From: Pseudophaeobacter flagellatus
GTDB lineage: Bacteria; Pseudomonadota; Alphaproteobacteria; Rhodobacterales; Rhodobacteraceae
NCBI RefSeq assembly: GCF_021228235.1
Contig: NZ_JAJQRG010000007.1
Location: forward strand, 62,001-126,000
Direction of reading: 5' to 3'
Length of the DNA: 64,000 nucleotides
A program made the position numbers and the translations under genes. The notes under the pieces were generated by a model. The model was not told the DNA's origin and made no database searches. It worked only from the letters and a program-made list of their open reading frames with translations. Below are positions 48,756 through 56,970 of this stretch, one piece after another (the first letter of the stretch is position 1; the number at the start of each line of letters is the position of its first letter).

Positions 48756-50507
48756 ATGACACGTGAAATGACCGGCGCAAAAATGGTAGTCGAAGCCCTG
48801 AAGGAACAGGGCGTGGACACAATCTTCGGATATCCCGGTGGCGCCGTACTTCCGATTTATGACGAAATTTTCCTGCAAAATGACATTCGCCACATTCTGG
48901 TGCGTCACGAACAGGGCGCCGTGCATGCCGCCGAAGGCTATGCCCGTTCCACTGGCAAGCCGGGCGTTGTCCTGGTGACCTCGGGGCCTGGGGCAACCAA
49001 TGCGGTGACCGGGCTGACCGATGCGCTGCTGGATTCCATTCCGCTAGTTGTGCTTACTGGCCAGGTGCCAACCTTCATGATCGGCTCTGACGCCTTCCAA
49101 GAGGCCGACACCGTTGGCATCACCCGCCCCTGCACCAAACACAACTGGTTGGTGAAAGATACCGACAAGCTGTCCGCGACCCTGCACGAAGGCTTCCATG
49201 TGGCCACCTCGGGTCGGCCCGGACCAGTGTTGATCGACATCCCCAAGGATGTGCAGTTTGCCACCGGCACCTATCAGTCGGCAAAACCAACCGGCTCGCG
49301 CTATCAGCCGACCGTCAAGGGCGACATGGCCGAGATCACCGAACTGGTCGCCGCCATTGAGACCGCAGAGCGGCCCGTATTCTATACCGGCGGCGGCGTT
49401 ATCAATTCTGGTCCCGCCGCCTGTCAGCTGCTGCGCGAACTGGTCGATGCCACCGGCATTCCGATCACCTCGACCTTGATGGGGCTTGGTGCCTATCCGG
49501 CCTCGGGCGACAACTGGTTGGGCATGCTCGGGATGCATGGCCTCTATGAGGCCAACCTGGCGATGCACGACTGCGATCTGATGATCAATATAGGCGCCCG
49601 GTTTGATGACCGCATCACTGGCCGCATCGACGCCTTCAGCCCCAATTCGCAAAAGGCCCATATCGACATCGACCCCTCTTCGATCAACAAGGTGATCCGC
49701 ATCGACATTCCTATCGTCGGCGATGTGGGCCATGTGCTCGAAGATGTGCTGAAAGTCTGGAAGTCGCGTGGCCGCAAGGTCAACCGCGAGGCCATTGCCA
49801 AATGGCAGGAACAAGTCAGCGCATGGCGCAAGGTCAATTGCCTAGCCTATGCCGGGTCGGAAAAAACCATCAAGCCGCAATATGCCCTGCAGCGGTTGGA
49901 GGCCCTGACCAAGGACCATGACCGCTATATCACCACCGAAGTGGGCCAGCATCAGATGTGGGCGGCGCAGTATCTCAACTTTGAAGACCCCAACCGCTGG
50001 ATGACCTCTGGTGGCCTGGGCACCATGGGTTATGGTTTCCCGGCCTCTATCGGGGTGCAGATGGCGCATCCGGATGCATTGGTGATCAACGTCGCCGGCG
50101 AGGCCTCTTGGTTGATGAACATGCAGGAAATGGGCACCGCCACCCAGTATCGCCTGCCCGTGAAACAGTTCATCCTCAATAATGAACGCCTTGGCATGGT
50201 ACGCCAGTGGCAGGAACTGCTGCACGGGGAGCGCTATAGCCATTCCTGGTCTGAATCGCTGCCCGATTTTGTGAAACTGGCCGAGGCCTTTGGTGCCAAG
50301 GGCATCATTTGCTCAGACCCGGCAGATCTGGACGATGCGATCATGGAGATGATCACCCACGATGGCCCGGTGATCTTTGATTGCCTGGTGGAAAAGCACG
50401 AAAACTGCTTCCCGATGATCCCATCGGGCAAGGCCCATAATGAAATGCTGATGGGAGAGGCCGACACCAAGGGCGCCATCCAGGCTGGCGGCGCGGTTCT
50501 GGTTTAG
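48756..50507 (+). CDS. ilvI: Acetolactate synthase large subunit
   Basis: A 583-residue thiamine-diphosphate enzyme that condenses two pyruvates, or pyruvate and 2-oxobutyrate, in the first common step of valine, leucine and isoleucine synthesis. The N-terminal domain has VDTIFGYPGGAVLPIYDE and the cofactor-activating Glu at E52 (VRHEQGAVHAAEGYA). FAD-domain stretches (SRYQPTVKGDM, GARFDDRITGR) and the C-terminal TPP domain follow (GMVRQWQELLHGERYSHSW). The TPP-motif GDG is GEA here (448-450). The ATG at 48756 with GGAG ten bases upstream is preferred over 48723. It is regulated by the attenuator above and paired with ilvH. Confidence 0.93.
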   Translation: MTREMTGAKMVVEALKEQGVDTIFGYPGGAVLPIYDEIFLQNDIRHILVRHEQGAVHAAEGYARSTGKPGVVLVTSGPGATNAVTGLTDALLDSIPLVVLTGQVPTFMIGSDAFQEADTVGITRPCTKHNWLVKDTDKLSATLHEGFHVATSGRPGPVLIDIPKDVQFATGTYQSAKPTGSRYQPTVKGDMAEITELVAAIETAERPVFYTGGGVINSGPAACQLLRELVDATGIPITSTLMGLGAYPASGDNWLGMLGMHGLYEANLAMHDCDLMINIGARFDDRITGRIDAFSPNSQKAHIDIDPSSINKVIRIDIPIVGDVGHVLEDVLKVWKSRGRKVNREAIAKWQEQVSAWRKVNCLAYAGSEKTIKPQYALQRLEALTKDHDRYITTEVGQHQMWAAQYLNFEDPNRWMTSGGLGTMGYGFPASIGVQMAHPDALVINVAGEASWLMNMQEMGTATQYRLPVKQFILNNERLGMVRQWQELLHGERYSHSWSESLPDFVKLAEAFGAKGIICSDPADLDDAIMEMITHDGPVIFDCLVEKHENCFPMIPSGKAHNEMLMGEADTKGAIQAGGAVLV

Positions 50508-50526
50508 GCCTGCCATTCACCACAAG

Positions 50527-50548
50527 CGCCGGGCGATCACGCCCGGCG
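50527..50548. repeat. GC hairpin between ilvI and ilvH
   Basis: CGCCGGGCG-ATCA-CGCCCGGCG is a perfect 9-bp stem in the 114-bp spacer between the two genes. It resembles the hairpin at 12265-12285. It may stabilise or partly block the message between the subunit genes. Confidence 0.75.
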
Positions 50549-50621
50549 TCCAGTTTGGCCCCCGTTGGCCGCCCTTCGAGGCCCATAGGCCCCATGGCAT
50601 GAATTTTAGAAAGGGACATCA

Positions 50622-51182
50622 ATGTCTGCCCTACACATCAAAAAAGGCTCTACCCGGCATTCTGCCTATAACCTACGCCCAACCTTTTCCGACCAGGAAG
50701 AAAGACACACCCTGGCCGTTCTGGTCGAAAACGAACCCGGCGTACTCGCCCGTGTGATCGGCCTGTTTTCCGGGCGCGGCTACAACATCGAAAGCCTGAC
50801 TGTCGCCGAGGTTGATCACACCGGCCATATGTCACGCATTACCGTCGTCACAACCGGCACGCCGCAGGTAATCGAACAGATCAAGGCGCAGCTGGGCCGG
50901 ATCGTCTCGGTACATGAGGTGCATGACCTCACGGTTGAGGGTGACTCGGTTGAGCGAGAATTGGCGATTTTCAAGGTGGTGGGCGATGGTGACAAGCGGG
51001 TCGAAGCCCTGCGTCTGGCCGATATCTTCCGCGCCAATGTCGTCGACAGCACCCTGAACAGCTTTATTTTTGAGATCACCGGCGCGCCGGAAAAAATCGA
51101 TGCCTTTGCTGATCTTATGCGCCCGCTGGGCCTGACCGAAGTGGCACGCACCGGCGTTGCCGCCCTGCTGCGCGGTAGCTGA
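50622..51182 (+). CDS. ilvH: Acetolactate synthase small (regulatory) subunit
   Basis: A 186-residue regulatory subunit that binds valine and activates IlvI. The N-terminal ACT domain reads LAVLVENEPGVLARVIGLFSGRGYNIESLTVAEVDHTG. The C-terminal ALS_ss_C domain ends with GAPEKIDAFADLMRPLGLTEVARTG. The first 25 residues (KKGSTRHSAYNLRPTFSDQEER) are an extension typical of alphaproteobacterial IlvH. AGAAAGGGA precedes the ATG. It is the last gene of the attenuated operon and is followed by a strong terminator. Confidence 0.95.
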   Translation: MSALHIKKGSTRHSAYNLRPTFSDQEERHTLAVLVENEPGVLARVIGLFSGRGYNIESLTVAEVDHTGHMSRITVVTTGTPQVIEQIKAQLGRIVSVHEVHDLTVEGDSVERELAIFKVVGDGDKRVEALRLADIFRANVVDSTLNSFIFEITGAPEKIDAFADLMRPLGLTEVARTGVAALLRGS

Positions 51183-51212
51183 GACGCGGCGACCGCTGCC
51201 TTTTCCAGTATC

Positions 51213-51239
51213 AAGGCCAGTCTTCGGACTGGCCTTTTT
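51213..51239 (+). terminator. Terminator of ilvIH
   Basis: AAGGCCAGTC-TTCG-GACTGGCCTT is a 10-bp perfect stem with a UUCG loop and a run of five T, 30 bp after the ilvH stop. Confidence 0.95.
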
Positions 51240-51290
51240 CATTGGGGCTATGGCAGCTACGATCCAGCGCATCAAGCACCCGGATAGCCG

Positions 51291-51731
51291 TCAGGCGCTG
51301 CGCCGCCGTCTGATCTGCCGAGTGGGAAAGCGCACTACCTTCGGGTCGTCGCAAGCCAGAGCGGCCCCCCGCGACCAGGACGTCGGCGGCAGCGGAAAGC
51401 CGTCCTGCCCTGCATCGCAGACCGCAATATCCAGGCTGTGATGTCCCGACGATGCAACGACGTCATCTGCAGGCAGGGACATGCCACCACGCCCGCAAGC
51501 AACCAGATCGGCGACAAGCTCTGGGCAACCAGGTTCCTTTAGAACCTGGACATCGCGCGCCAAACGCAGATCAGAAACCAGGGTCAACTCAAAGCTCACC
51601 CAATCGCCCACCCCTAATTCGCAGTCTTCACAGGCGCCCCGATGGGTATAGAAGGCGAGGTCTCCTTGGTCTTCACACCAGATAACAGCTTTCCCGGCGG
51701 CAGCATCACTCCAAAGAACCATTCCAATCAT
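51291..51731 (-). CDS. Hypothetical protein with OB-fold-like N-terminus
   Basis: A 146-residue protein that I do not recognise. The first 65 residues (MVLWSDAAAGKAVIWCEDQG, AFYTHRGACEDCELGVGDWVSFEL, RLARDVQVL) follow the cold-shock/OB pattern: a W strand, an FxxH strand, 'xGDxVxFEL', and a closing strand. Canonical RNP residues are altered. Two cysteines in GACEDCELG are additional. The C-terminal half is low-complexity and basic at the end (RQIRRRRSA). GAGG precedes the ATG. It is convergent with ilvH. Confidence 0.6.
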   Translation of the reverse strand: MIGMVLWSDAAAGKAVIWCEDQGDLAFYTHRGACEDCELGVGDWVSFELTLVSDLRLARDVQVLKEPGCPELVADLVACGRGGMSLPADDVVASSGHHSLDIAVCDAGQDGFPLPPTSWSRGAALACDDPKVVRFPTRQIRRRRSA

Positions 51732-51913
51732 TTCGGACCTCGTATCTTGGGTAGATCAAGTGTGCTGCAAATGAAGGGATTTAACATCGTCAAAACTGCG
51801 TCGAACCATTGCTTTTTGTGTCACCCCGGCTAATCTCCTGACACAGAATTGAACCAGGATGTCACAACCTCGTATCCATCAGCCCCCAACAGCAACAGGA
51901 CACACAGCGCCAG

Positions 51914-52744
51914 ATGCCAGACCGCCACAACGGAAAAGACCAGACCGATGGCGAGCAGATCCGGTCGCCAGTACAGTTGCGCAATATGTTTGGCACAAAT
52001 CTGCGTCAGCTGGCGCAAAACTATCCGTCGATTTCTGAACTGGCCCGCCGCCTAGAGATCAACAGAACCCAGTTTAACCGCTACATGTCCGGCGAAAGCT
52101 TTCCGCGCCCAGATACACTGGACCGGATCTGCGCCTTCTTTAACGTGGATGCGCGCATCCTGCTTGAGCCAGTAGACACAATCGGGCGTCAACCGGTGGT
52201 ACTGGACAGCCCCTTTCTCGCCGATTTTCTGGGCCATGGTATCTCTCAGCTAACTGAGACCATGTTCCCAACCGGATTTTACCGCTTTACCCGGCGCAGT
52301 TTTATTCACAGTGAAAAATTCATCATTGGTCTGGTCTATGTTTTCCATTCAGGCACCTCAGCCACATTCATCAAAGGTTATGAGTCCCGCGAAGCCATGC
52401 GCTTTCAGGGCCTGCCGGAAACGCCCAGGATGCGCGAGTTTCGCGGCCTTGTAACCGCGCATGAAGATGGCGTCGCCTTTGTCATCTCGCGGCGCAATGC
52501 GATGACCTATTCTTTCAACTATCTGGCGCGGATCAGCTCGATTGAGAATAACTTCTGGCTTGGCTATGCGGCGCGCACCGTACGCGATAGCAGCGGAGAG
52601 CGGGTCACCCGCGTGGTCTATGAACATCTGGGCCAGGAAATGGGGCCGGCGTTGAATACCGCCCGCAGCACAGGCTTTGCCGATGCCGCGGATCTGCAAC
52701 CCTATCATCGCCACCTGTTGCGCCCGGACGATCCATTTTACTGA
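51914..52744 (+). CDS. HTH transcriptional regulator with C-terminal sensory-like domain
   Basis: A protein of up to 276 residues. An XRE-type HTH is clear at residues about 24-85 (RNMFGTNLRQLAQNYPSISELARRLEINRTQFNRYMSGESFPRPDTLDRICAFF). A roughly 170-residue C-terminal domain follows, with strands (GFYRFTRRSFIHSEKFIIGLVYVF, FVISRRNAMTYSFNYLARISS) that I cannot assign. It resembles Rhodobacteraceae regulators of unknown target. The start is uncertain: an ATG at 51986 gives a protein beginning at MFGTNLRQL. A hydrophobic minus-strand ORF overlaps the 5' end and is not counted. Confidence 0.75.
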   Translation: MPDRHNGKDQTDGEQIRSPVQLRNMFGTNLRQLAQNYPSISELARRLEINRTQFNRYMSGESFPRPDTLDRICAFFNVDARILLEPVDTIGRQPVVLDSPFLADFLGHGISQLTETMFPTGFYRFTRRSFIHSEKFIIGLVYVFHSGTSATFIKGYESREAMRFQGLPETPRMREFRGLVTAHEDGVAFVISRRNAMTYSFNYLARISSIENNFWLGYAARTVRDSSGERVTRVVYEHLGQEMGPALNTARSTGFADAADLQPYHRHLLRPDDPFY

Positions 52745-52773
52745 CCCGCCGCCCTGGCACGTCGGGGCAGCGG

Positions 52774-53538
52774 TCAGTGGGCGATCAATCGGTAGAGATG
52801 CCAGGTTGCATGCCCCAGCAGCGGCAGAACCAGGAACAACCCGGCAAACCCCGGCAACAGCGCCGCAAAGGTCAAGACCGCGATCCCCAGCCCCCAAAGC
52901 ATCATCAGCAGGAAATTGCGCTGCACATAGGTAAAGCTGGCAATCATTGCAGTGACAAAATCCACCTCCCGGTCCAGTAACAGCGGTAGGGAAATCACCG
53001 TAATCATATAGAGGAGCAGCGCAAAGAGCGCACCAACCAGGCTGCCAGCCGCCAGCATCATCAGGCCATTGGCTGTCAAGAACACCTCTAACGAGCTGGA
53101 AATATTGGTCATCGTTGTCAGCCCCAGAAACAGGGCAAAAATCATGTGGCCAAGGAAGAACCAGAACAGAAAAACCACAATGACGATGGCACAGATAGAG
53201 GGCAACTGGCGGCGGCTCTGATGCAGGATCACCCCCAGAATGGCAGCGGGGTTCATCGGTTCGCCCTGCTCCAGCCGGTGCGACACCTCATAGAGCCCCA
53301 CGGCGGCAAAGGGGCCAATCAGCGGAAAGCCAATGGCCGCAAGCACCAGCCAAAAGGTGGTGCCTGTTTGCAGGGTGATCCAACTCATAAGCCAGCCCGC
53401 TGCCACATAGACCCCGGCAAAAAACAGCCCATAGGCGGGTTTGCGACAAAAATCCTGCCAGCCACAGACCAGCGCCTGTTTCAGAATATCCGCCTGCAGT
53501 GGCCGCAGCTCTGGCAGGCCAAAGGGTTTTTCCGCCAT
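52774..53538 (-). CDS. DUF2189 integral membrane protein
   Basis: A 254-residue protein with six predicted helices of the DUF2189 family, common in Rhodobacterales and Rhizobiales. It begins [38 protein letters not shown], has the conserved [23 protein letters not shown] loop, and ends [19 protein letters not shown]. Function unknown; a transport or membrane-domain role is possible. GGAGGAGA precedes the ATG. The amidase gene is 62 bp upstream in the same direction. Confidence 0.9.
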   Translation of the reverse strand: MAEKPFGLPELRPLQADILKQALVCGWQDFCRKPAYGLFFAGVYVAAGWLMSWITLQTGTTFWLVLAAIGFPLIGPFAAVGLYEVSHRLEQGEPMNPAAILGVILHQSRRQLPSICAIVIVVFLFWFFLGHMIFALFLGLTTMTNISSSLEVFLTANGLMMLAAGSLVGALFALLLYMITVISLPLLLDREVDFVTAMIASFTYVQRNFLLMMLWGLGIAVLTFAALLPGFAGLFLVLPLLGHATWHLYRLIAH

Positions 53539-53600
53539 CTGTGTTCTCCTCCCCAGAAGATCTGTTCTCTATCGGCCTGGACTGTGGGACTTTGGCCGCA

Positions 53601-55013
53601 TCAGCCGTTCGGCGCGGGCTCTGGTGGTGGCGACTTTTGTGGCCAGCTGGTTGCCTGATGATAGGCCTGCCCCAGCGCCAGCAACTGGCGATCTTGCCCC
53701 TGCCGCGCAAAGATTTGCAGCCCCATCGGCAACCCCGCCGCACCAAAGCCAGCAGGCACCGCCAGGCAGGGCAGCCCCAGCAGGCTAACCGGAGTGACCA
53801 CCTGCATCCAACGATGATAGCTGTCCATCTCTGTGCCTGCGACCTCGCGAGGGTAGTCCTGGGTCAGCGCAAAGGGCCAGCACTGCGCCGTGGGCAGCAC
53901 CAGCGCATCAAAGTCTTGAAACAGCTCGATCGCCCGGCGCTGCCAATCGGATCGAATATCAGAGGCCGCCTGAATCTGCTGCCCCGTGAGAGCAAGGCCG
54001 CGCTCCAGCTCCCATATGGCGGTGTCTTTCAGCGCTGCTCGCTGCGGGTCATCAAACCGACGCAGCCCCGCCACTATAGCAAAAGAGCGTAGGGTGATCC
54101 AGGACTGCCAGATCTGCTCTGCTGGAAAGGGCGGTGCCACGGGCTCAACCCGGTGGCCCAGCGCGCTCAGATCCTCTAGTGCGGCCGTACAGGTCGACAG
54201 GATGCCCGCCTCCATCGGGAAGGCACCGCCCCAATCGCCCAGCCAGCCGATGCGCTGCGGCTTGGCATCCGGCAGCGGCAGGGTGGCAGAACTGCCCCGC
54301 GCCTGCGGTTGGCGCGGATCCGGCCCCGCCATCACATCCAGCAACAGAGCAATGTCCTGCGGGCTGCGCGCCATCGGCCCCACGGTGGACAACGGGTGTA
54401 GAAACAGATCGCCCTGCGGCTCTGCCGGGATCCAGCCCCAGGTCGGGCGAAACCCGTAGACGTTGCACCAGCCCGCCGGATTACGCAGGCTGCCCATCAT
54501 GTCAGATCCATCCGCCAGCGCCACCAGCCCGGCCGCCAACGCCACCGCCGCCCCGCCCGACGATCCGCCACAGCTGCGCGCCGGATCATAGGGATTGGCC
54601 GTGGCGCCATAGACCGGGTTGAAGGTCTGCGACCCAAGGCCAAATTCCGGGGTATTGGTCTTGCCAATCATAATCGCCCCCGCCGCCCGCAGCCGCGCCA
54701 CGAACAGTTCATCCGCGTCAGGGATGAAATCCTTGAACAACGGCGACCCCTGGGTCGAGGCAATGCCCCGTACATTGGCCAGATCTTTGATTGCAAGGGG
54801 CAGCCCGTGCAGCGCGCCGCGCTCTGTCGCCTGATCCGCAGCTGCAGCCTCGGCCATCAATTCGGCGCGCGGGCGCAGGGCAACAACGGCGTTCAGCCCG
54901 GGGTTCAGCGCTTCGATCCGATCCAGTGTCGCCTGCATCACCTCTACTGCGCTCAGGGCACCAGTGTTGAGCTGCCGCACCAATTCTTGCGCGGATCCAT
55001 AGGGGTCGTACAT
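53601..55013 (-). CDS. Amidase-signature enzyme
   Basis: A 470-residue amidase-signature hydrolase. The Ser-cisSer-Lys triad is intact: K76 (LPLAIKDLAN), S151 (CGGSSGGAAVALAAGL) and S175 (GSDMMGSLRNPAG). It lacks the GatA-specific stretches, so it is a catabolic or detoxifying amidase (acylamide, indoleacetamide, nylon-oligomer or 6-aminohexanoate types); the substrate is unknown. AGGAG precedes the ATG. The product has normal family length. It is transcribed towards the DUF2189 gene, 62 bp away. Confidence 0.9.
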   Translation of the reverse strand: MYDPYGSAQELVRQLNTGALSAVEVMQATLDRIEALNPGLNAVVALRPRAELMAEAAAADQATERGALHGLPLAIKDLANVRGIASTQGSPLFKDFIPDADELFVARLRAAGAIMIGKTNTPEFGLGSQTFNPVYGATANPYDPARSCGGSSGGAAVALAAGLVALADGSDMMGSLRNPAGWCNVYGFRPTWGWIPAEPQGDLFLHPLSTVGPMARSPQDIALLLDVMAGPDPRQPQARGSSATLPLPDAKPQRIGWLGDWGGAFPMEAGILSTCTAALEDLSALGHRVEPVAPPFPAEQIWQSWITLRSFAIVAGLRRFDDPQRAALKDTAIWELERGLALTGQQIQAASDIRSDWQRRAIELFQDFDALVLPTAQCWPFALTQDYPREVAGTEMDSYHRWMQVVTPVSLLGLPCLAVPAGFGAAGLPMGLQIFARQGQDRQLLALGQAYHQATSWPQKSPPPEPAPNG

Positions 55014-55244
55014 TGCAGTTCTGCTCCTGATTTATTACGAAATCAGCCTAGCGGGCAAAGGCGCGCCTGAAAAGCCGCACCCGCGATGCAGCTTTCATTT
55101 TCACTAAAATCAGTAGGATGCGCCGCCGCGCTGACAGCGCGCCCCTGACACATAAAACGGGCGCAAGAGTTCCCTCACGCCCGCCAAGTCGCACCCAAAC
55201 CTGTGCCAGGGCAAACCCCTGCGCCACACCGCGCCAGATTGGCC

Positions 55245-56369
55245 CTAATCGCCCTGCGCTTCAGAGCGGCTCTTGCCTGCCACGTTCAGCGCCAGGGTTG
55301 CCGCCATGAAGCCATCCAGATCGCCATCCAGCACGCCCTTGGTATCCGAGGTTTCATGGTTGGTGCGCAGATCCTTGACCATCTGATAGGGCTGCAGGAC
55401 ATAAGACCGGATCTGGCTGCCCCAGCCTGCATCACCCTTGTTTTCATGTGCCTCGTTGATGGCAGCATTGCGCCGGTCCAGCTCTTGCTGATACAGCCGC
55501 GATTTCAGTGCCTTCATGGCAATATCACGGTTCTGGTGCTGCGATTTTTCCGAACTGGTCACCACAATCCCGGTGGGGTGGTGAGTGATCCGCACAGCAG
55601 AATCGGTGGTGTTTACGTGCTGCCCGCCCGCACCAGAGGAACGATAGGTATCAATGCGGATATCCGCCGGGTTCACTTCGATGTCGATATTGTCATCCAC
55701 CACCGGATACACCCAGACAGAGCTGAACGAGGTATGGCGCTTGGCAGCCGAGTCATAGGGCGAGATACGCACCAAACGATGCACGCCGCTTTCAGATTTC
55801 AACCAGCCATAGGCATTATGGCCAGAAATCTTGTAAGCCGCTGATTTAATACCCGCTTCTTCGCCCGCGCTCTCGGATTGCAGCTCTACCTTATAACCCT
55901 TCTTCTCAGCCCAGCGCACATACATCCGCGCCAGCATAGAGGCCCAGTCGCAGCTCTCGGTGCCCCCGGCACCCGAATTGATCTCAAGGAAGGTGTCATT
56001 GCTGTCAGCCTCGCCATCCAGCAGGGCCTCAAGCTCTTTCTCCGCCGCCGTCTCCTTCAGCGCCTTCAGCGCCTCTTCGGCATCCGCGATGACTTCGCCA
56101 TCCTCTTCCATCTCACCCAGTTCGATCAGCTCGATATTGTCAGCGAGATCCTGTTTGATGCCCTTATAGGTATCAATGGCATCGACAAGGCTCTGCCGCT
56201 CGCGCATCAGTTTCTGCGCCGCCTCAGCATCATCCCACAGATTGGGATCCTCGACCCGCGCATTGAACTCTTCCAGGCGATACTCGGCCGTTTCCCAATT
56301 CAGACGCTGAGCCAGAAGCTCCAGCGACTTCTCGATCTCGGCCACGGTGTTTTGGGTTTCAGCGCGCAT
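55245..56369 (-). CDS. prfB: Peptide chain release factor 2
   Basis: A 374-residue RF2, which reads UGA and UAA stop codons and triggers peptide release. The GGQ motif is at 248-250 ([20 protein letters not shown]). The stop-recognition tripeptide region reads SPY at 203-205 instead of the SPF of E. coli. The gene is one uninterrupted frame: the in-frame UGA that drives programmed frameshifting in many bacteria is absent, as usual in Alphaproteobacteria. AAGGA precedes the ATG. It is the third gene in the amiC-PBP1A-prfB direction, 601 bp after PBP1A. Confidence 0.97.
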   Translation of the reverse strand: MRAETQNTVAEIEKSLELLAQRLNWETAEYRLEEFNARVEDPNLWDDAEAAQKLMRERQSLVDAIDTYKGIKQDLADNIELIELGEMEEDGEVIADAEEALKALKETAAEKELEALLDGEADSNDTFLEINSGAGGTESCDWASMLARMYVRWAEKKGYKVELQSESAGEEAGIKSAAYKISGHNAYGWLKSESGVHRLVRISPYDSAAKRHTSFSSVWVYPVVDDNIDIEVNPADIRIDTYRSSGAGGQHVNTTDSAVRITHHPTGIVVTSSEKSQHQNRDIAMKALKSRLYQQELDRRNAAINEAHENKGDAGWGSQIRSYVLQPYQMVKDLRTNHETSDTKGVLDGDLDGFMAATLALNVAGKSRSEAQGD

Positions 56370-56970
56370 GTCATGTCCTTGAACTACGTATCAAGCAAGG
56401 GTGATAGACCACGCGGCCCCTGCGGGCAAGCAGCGCGCCGCCCCCGGATGAGGGAATTCAAACCGCCCCCTCGGTGCCATGACCTAGCAAAACCCGACAG
56501 GTGGCTATGCCGACTGCCCCCCGCAAGCCCGCGATGAAGCCTGGCGCCCCACACCTCAACGCAATGGGACCTTTGCAGCCCGCTTGCGCAATGACCTCAG
56601 CCCAGGCAACCGATCCCACAGCAATAGCATCATACCGGCGCCACCAACAAAAATGCTGACAGCAGCTCAAACCTACAGGTGGTGACAGCCCAATATGCTG
56701 ACGGCAATGATTCGCGCCCCGGCCAGGATGGTAACATCCCCAGATCGCCAGCCCTGACAAGGACAGCCTGTCTCGCGACAGCGCGCGCCTTTCCCGGCCC
56801 AGTACAGCCTTTTGAAGTACATGCCAGAGCAGACAGAACAGGGCCTTATGCCCTACCGCCCAACAGTGCCTGCCGCGGCCATCTTCATCTTACCTTAAAT
56901 ACCTCCGCCGGAGGCTCAAAAACTGCACAGGCCCAGGCAGGCGCAGGCGGGCTAGCCTACCCCTCTGCCG
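56370..56970. other. 601-bp gap with a possible decayed gene and a dispersed motif
   Basis: No convincing gene. On the minus strand a 100-codon frame (56760-56458) and a second frame both show protein-like patches (VGGAGMMLLLWDRLPGLRSL in the latter). This suggests a frameshifted remnant of a small membrane protein. Bases 56883-56915 carry a motif (on the minus strand GCCTCCGGCGGAGGTATTTA...GATGAAG) that is 14/21 identical to the arm of the inverted repeat at 7764-7823. A short CCTCC-GCC-GGAGG stem lies inside it. The prfB promoter should also be here. Confidence 0.5.

Noticed and set aside
51830-52018. 62-codon hydrophobic minus-strand ORF overlapping the HTH regulator
   Set aside because: It overlaps the 5' end of a better-supported gene and has no convincing ribosome site; not counted as a gene.
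55245-56369. Programmed frameshift in prfB
   Set aside because: The frame is uninterrupted from ATG to stop, with no early UGA.
56458-56760. 100-codon minus-strand ORF in the gap before prfB
   Set aside because: Cys/Trp-rich composition, no start site and no family; at best part of a decayed gene.
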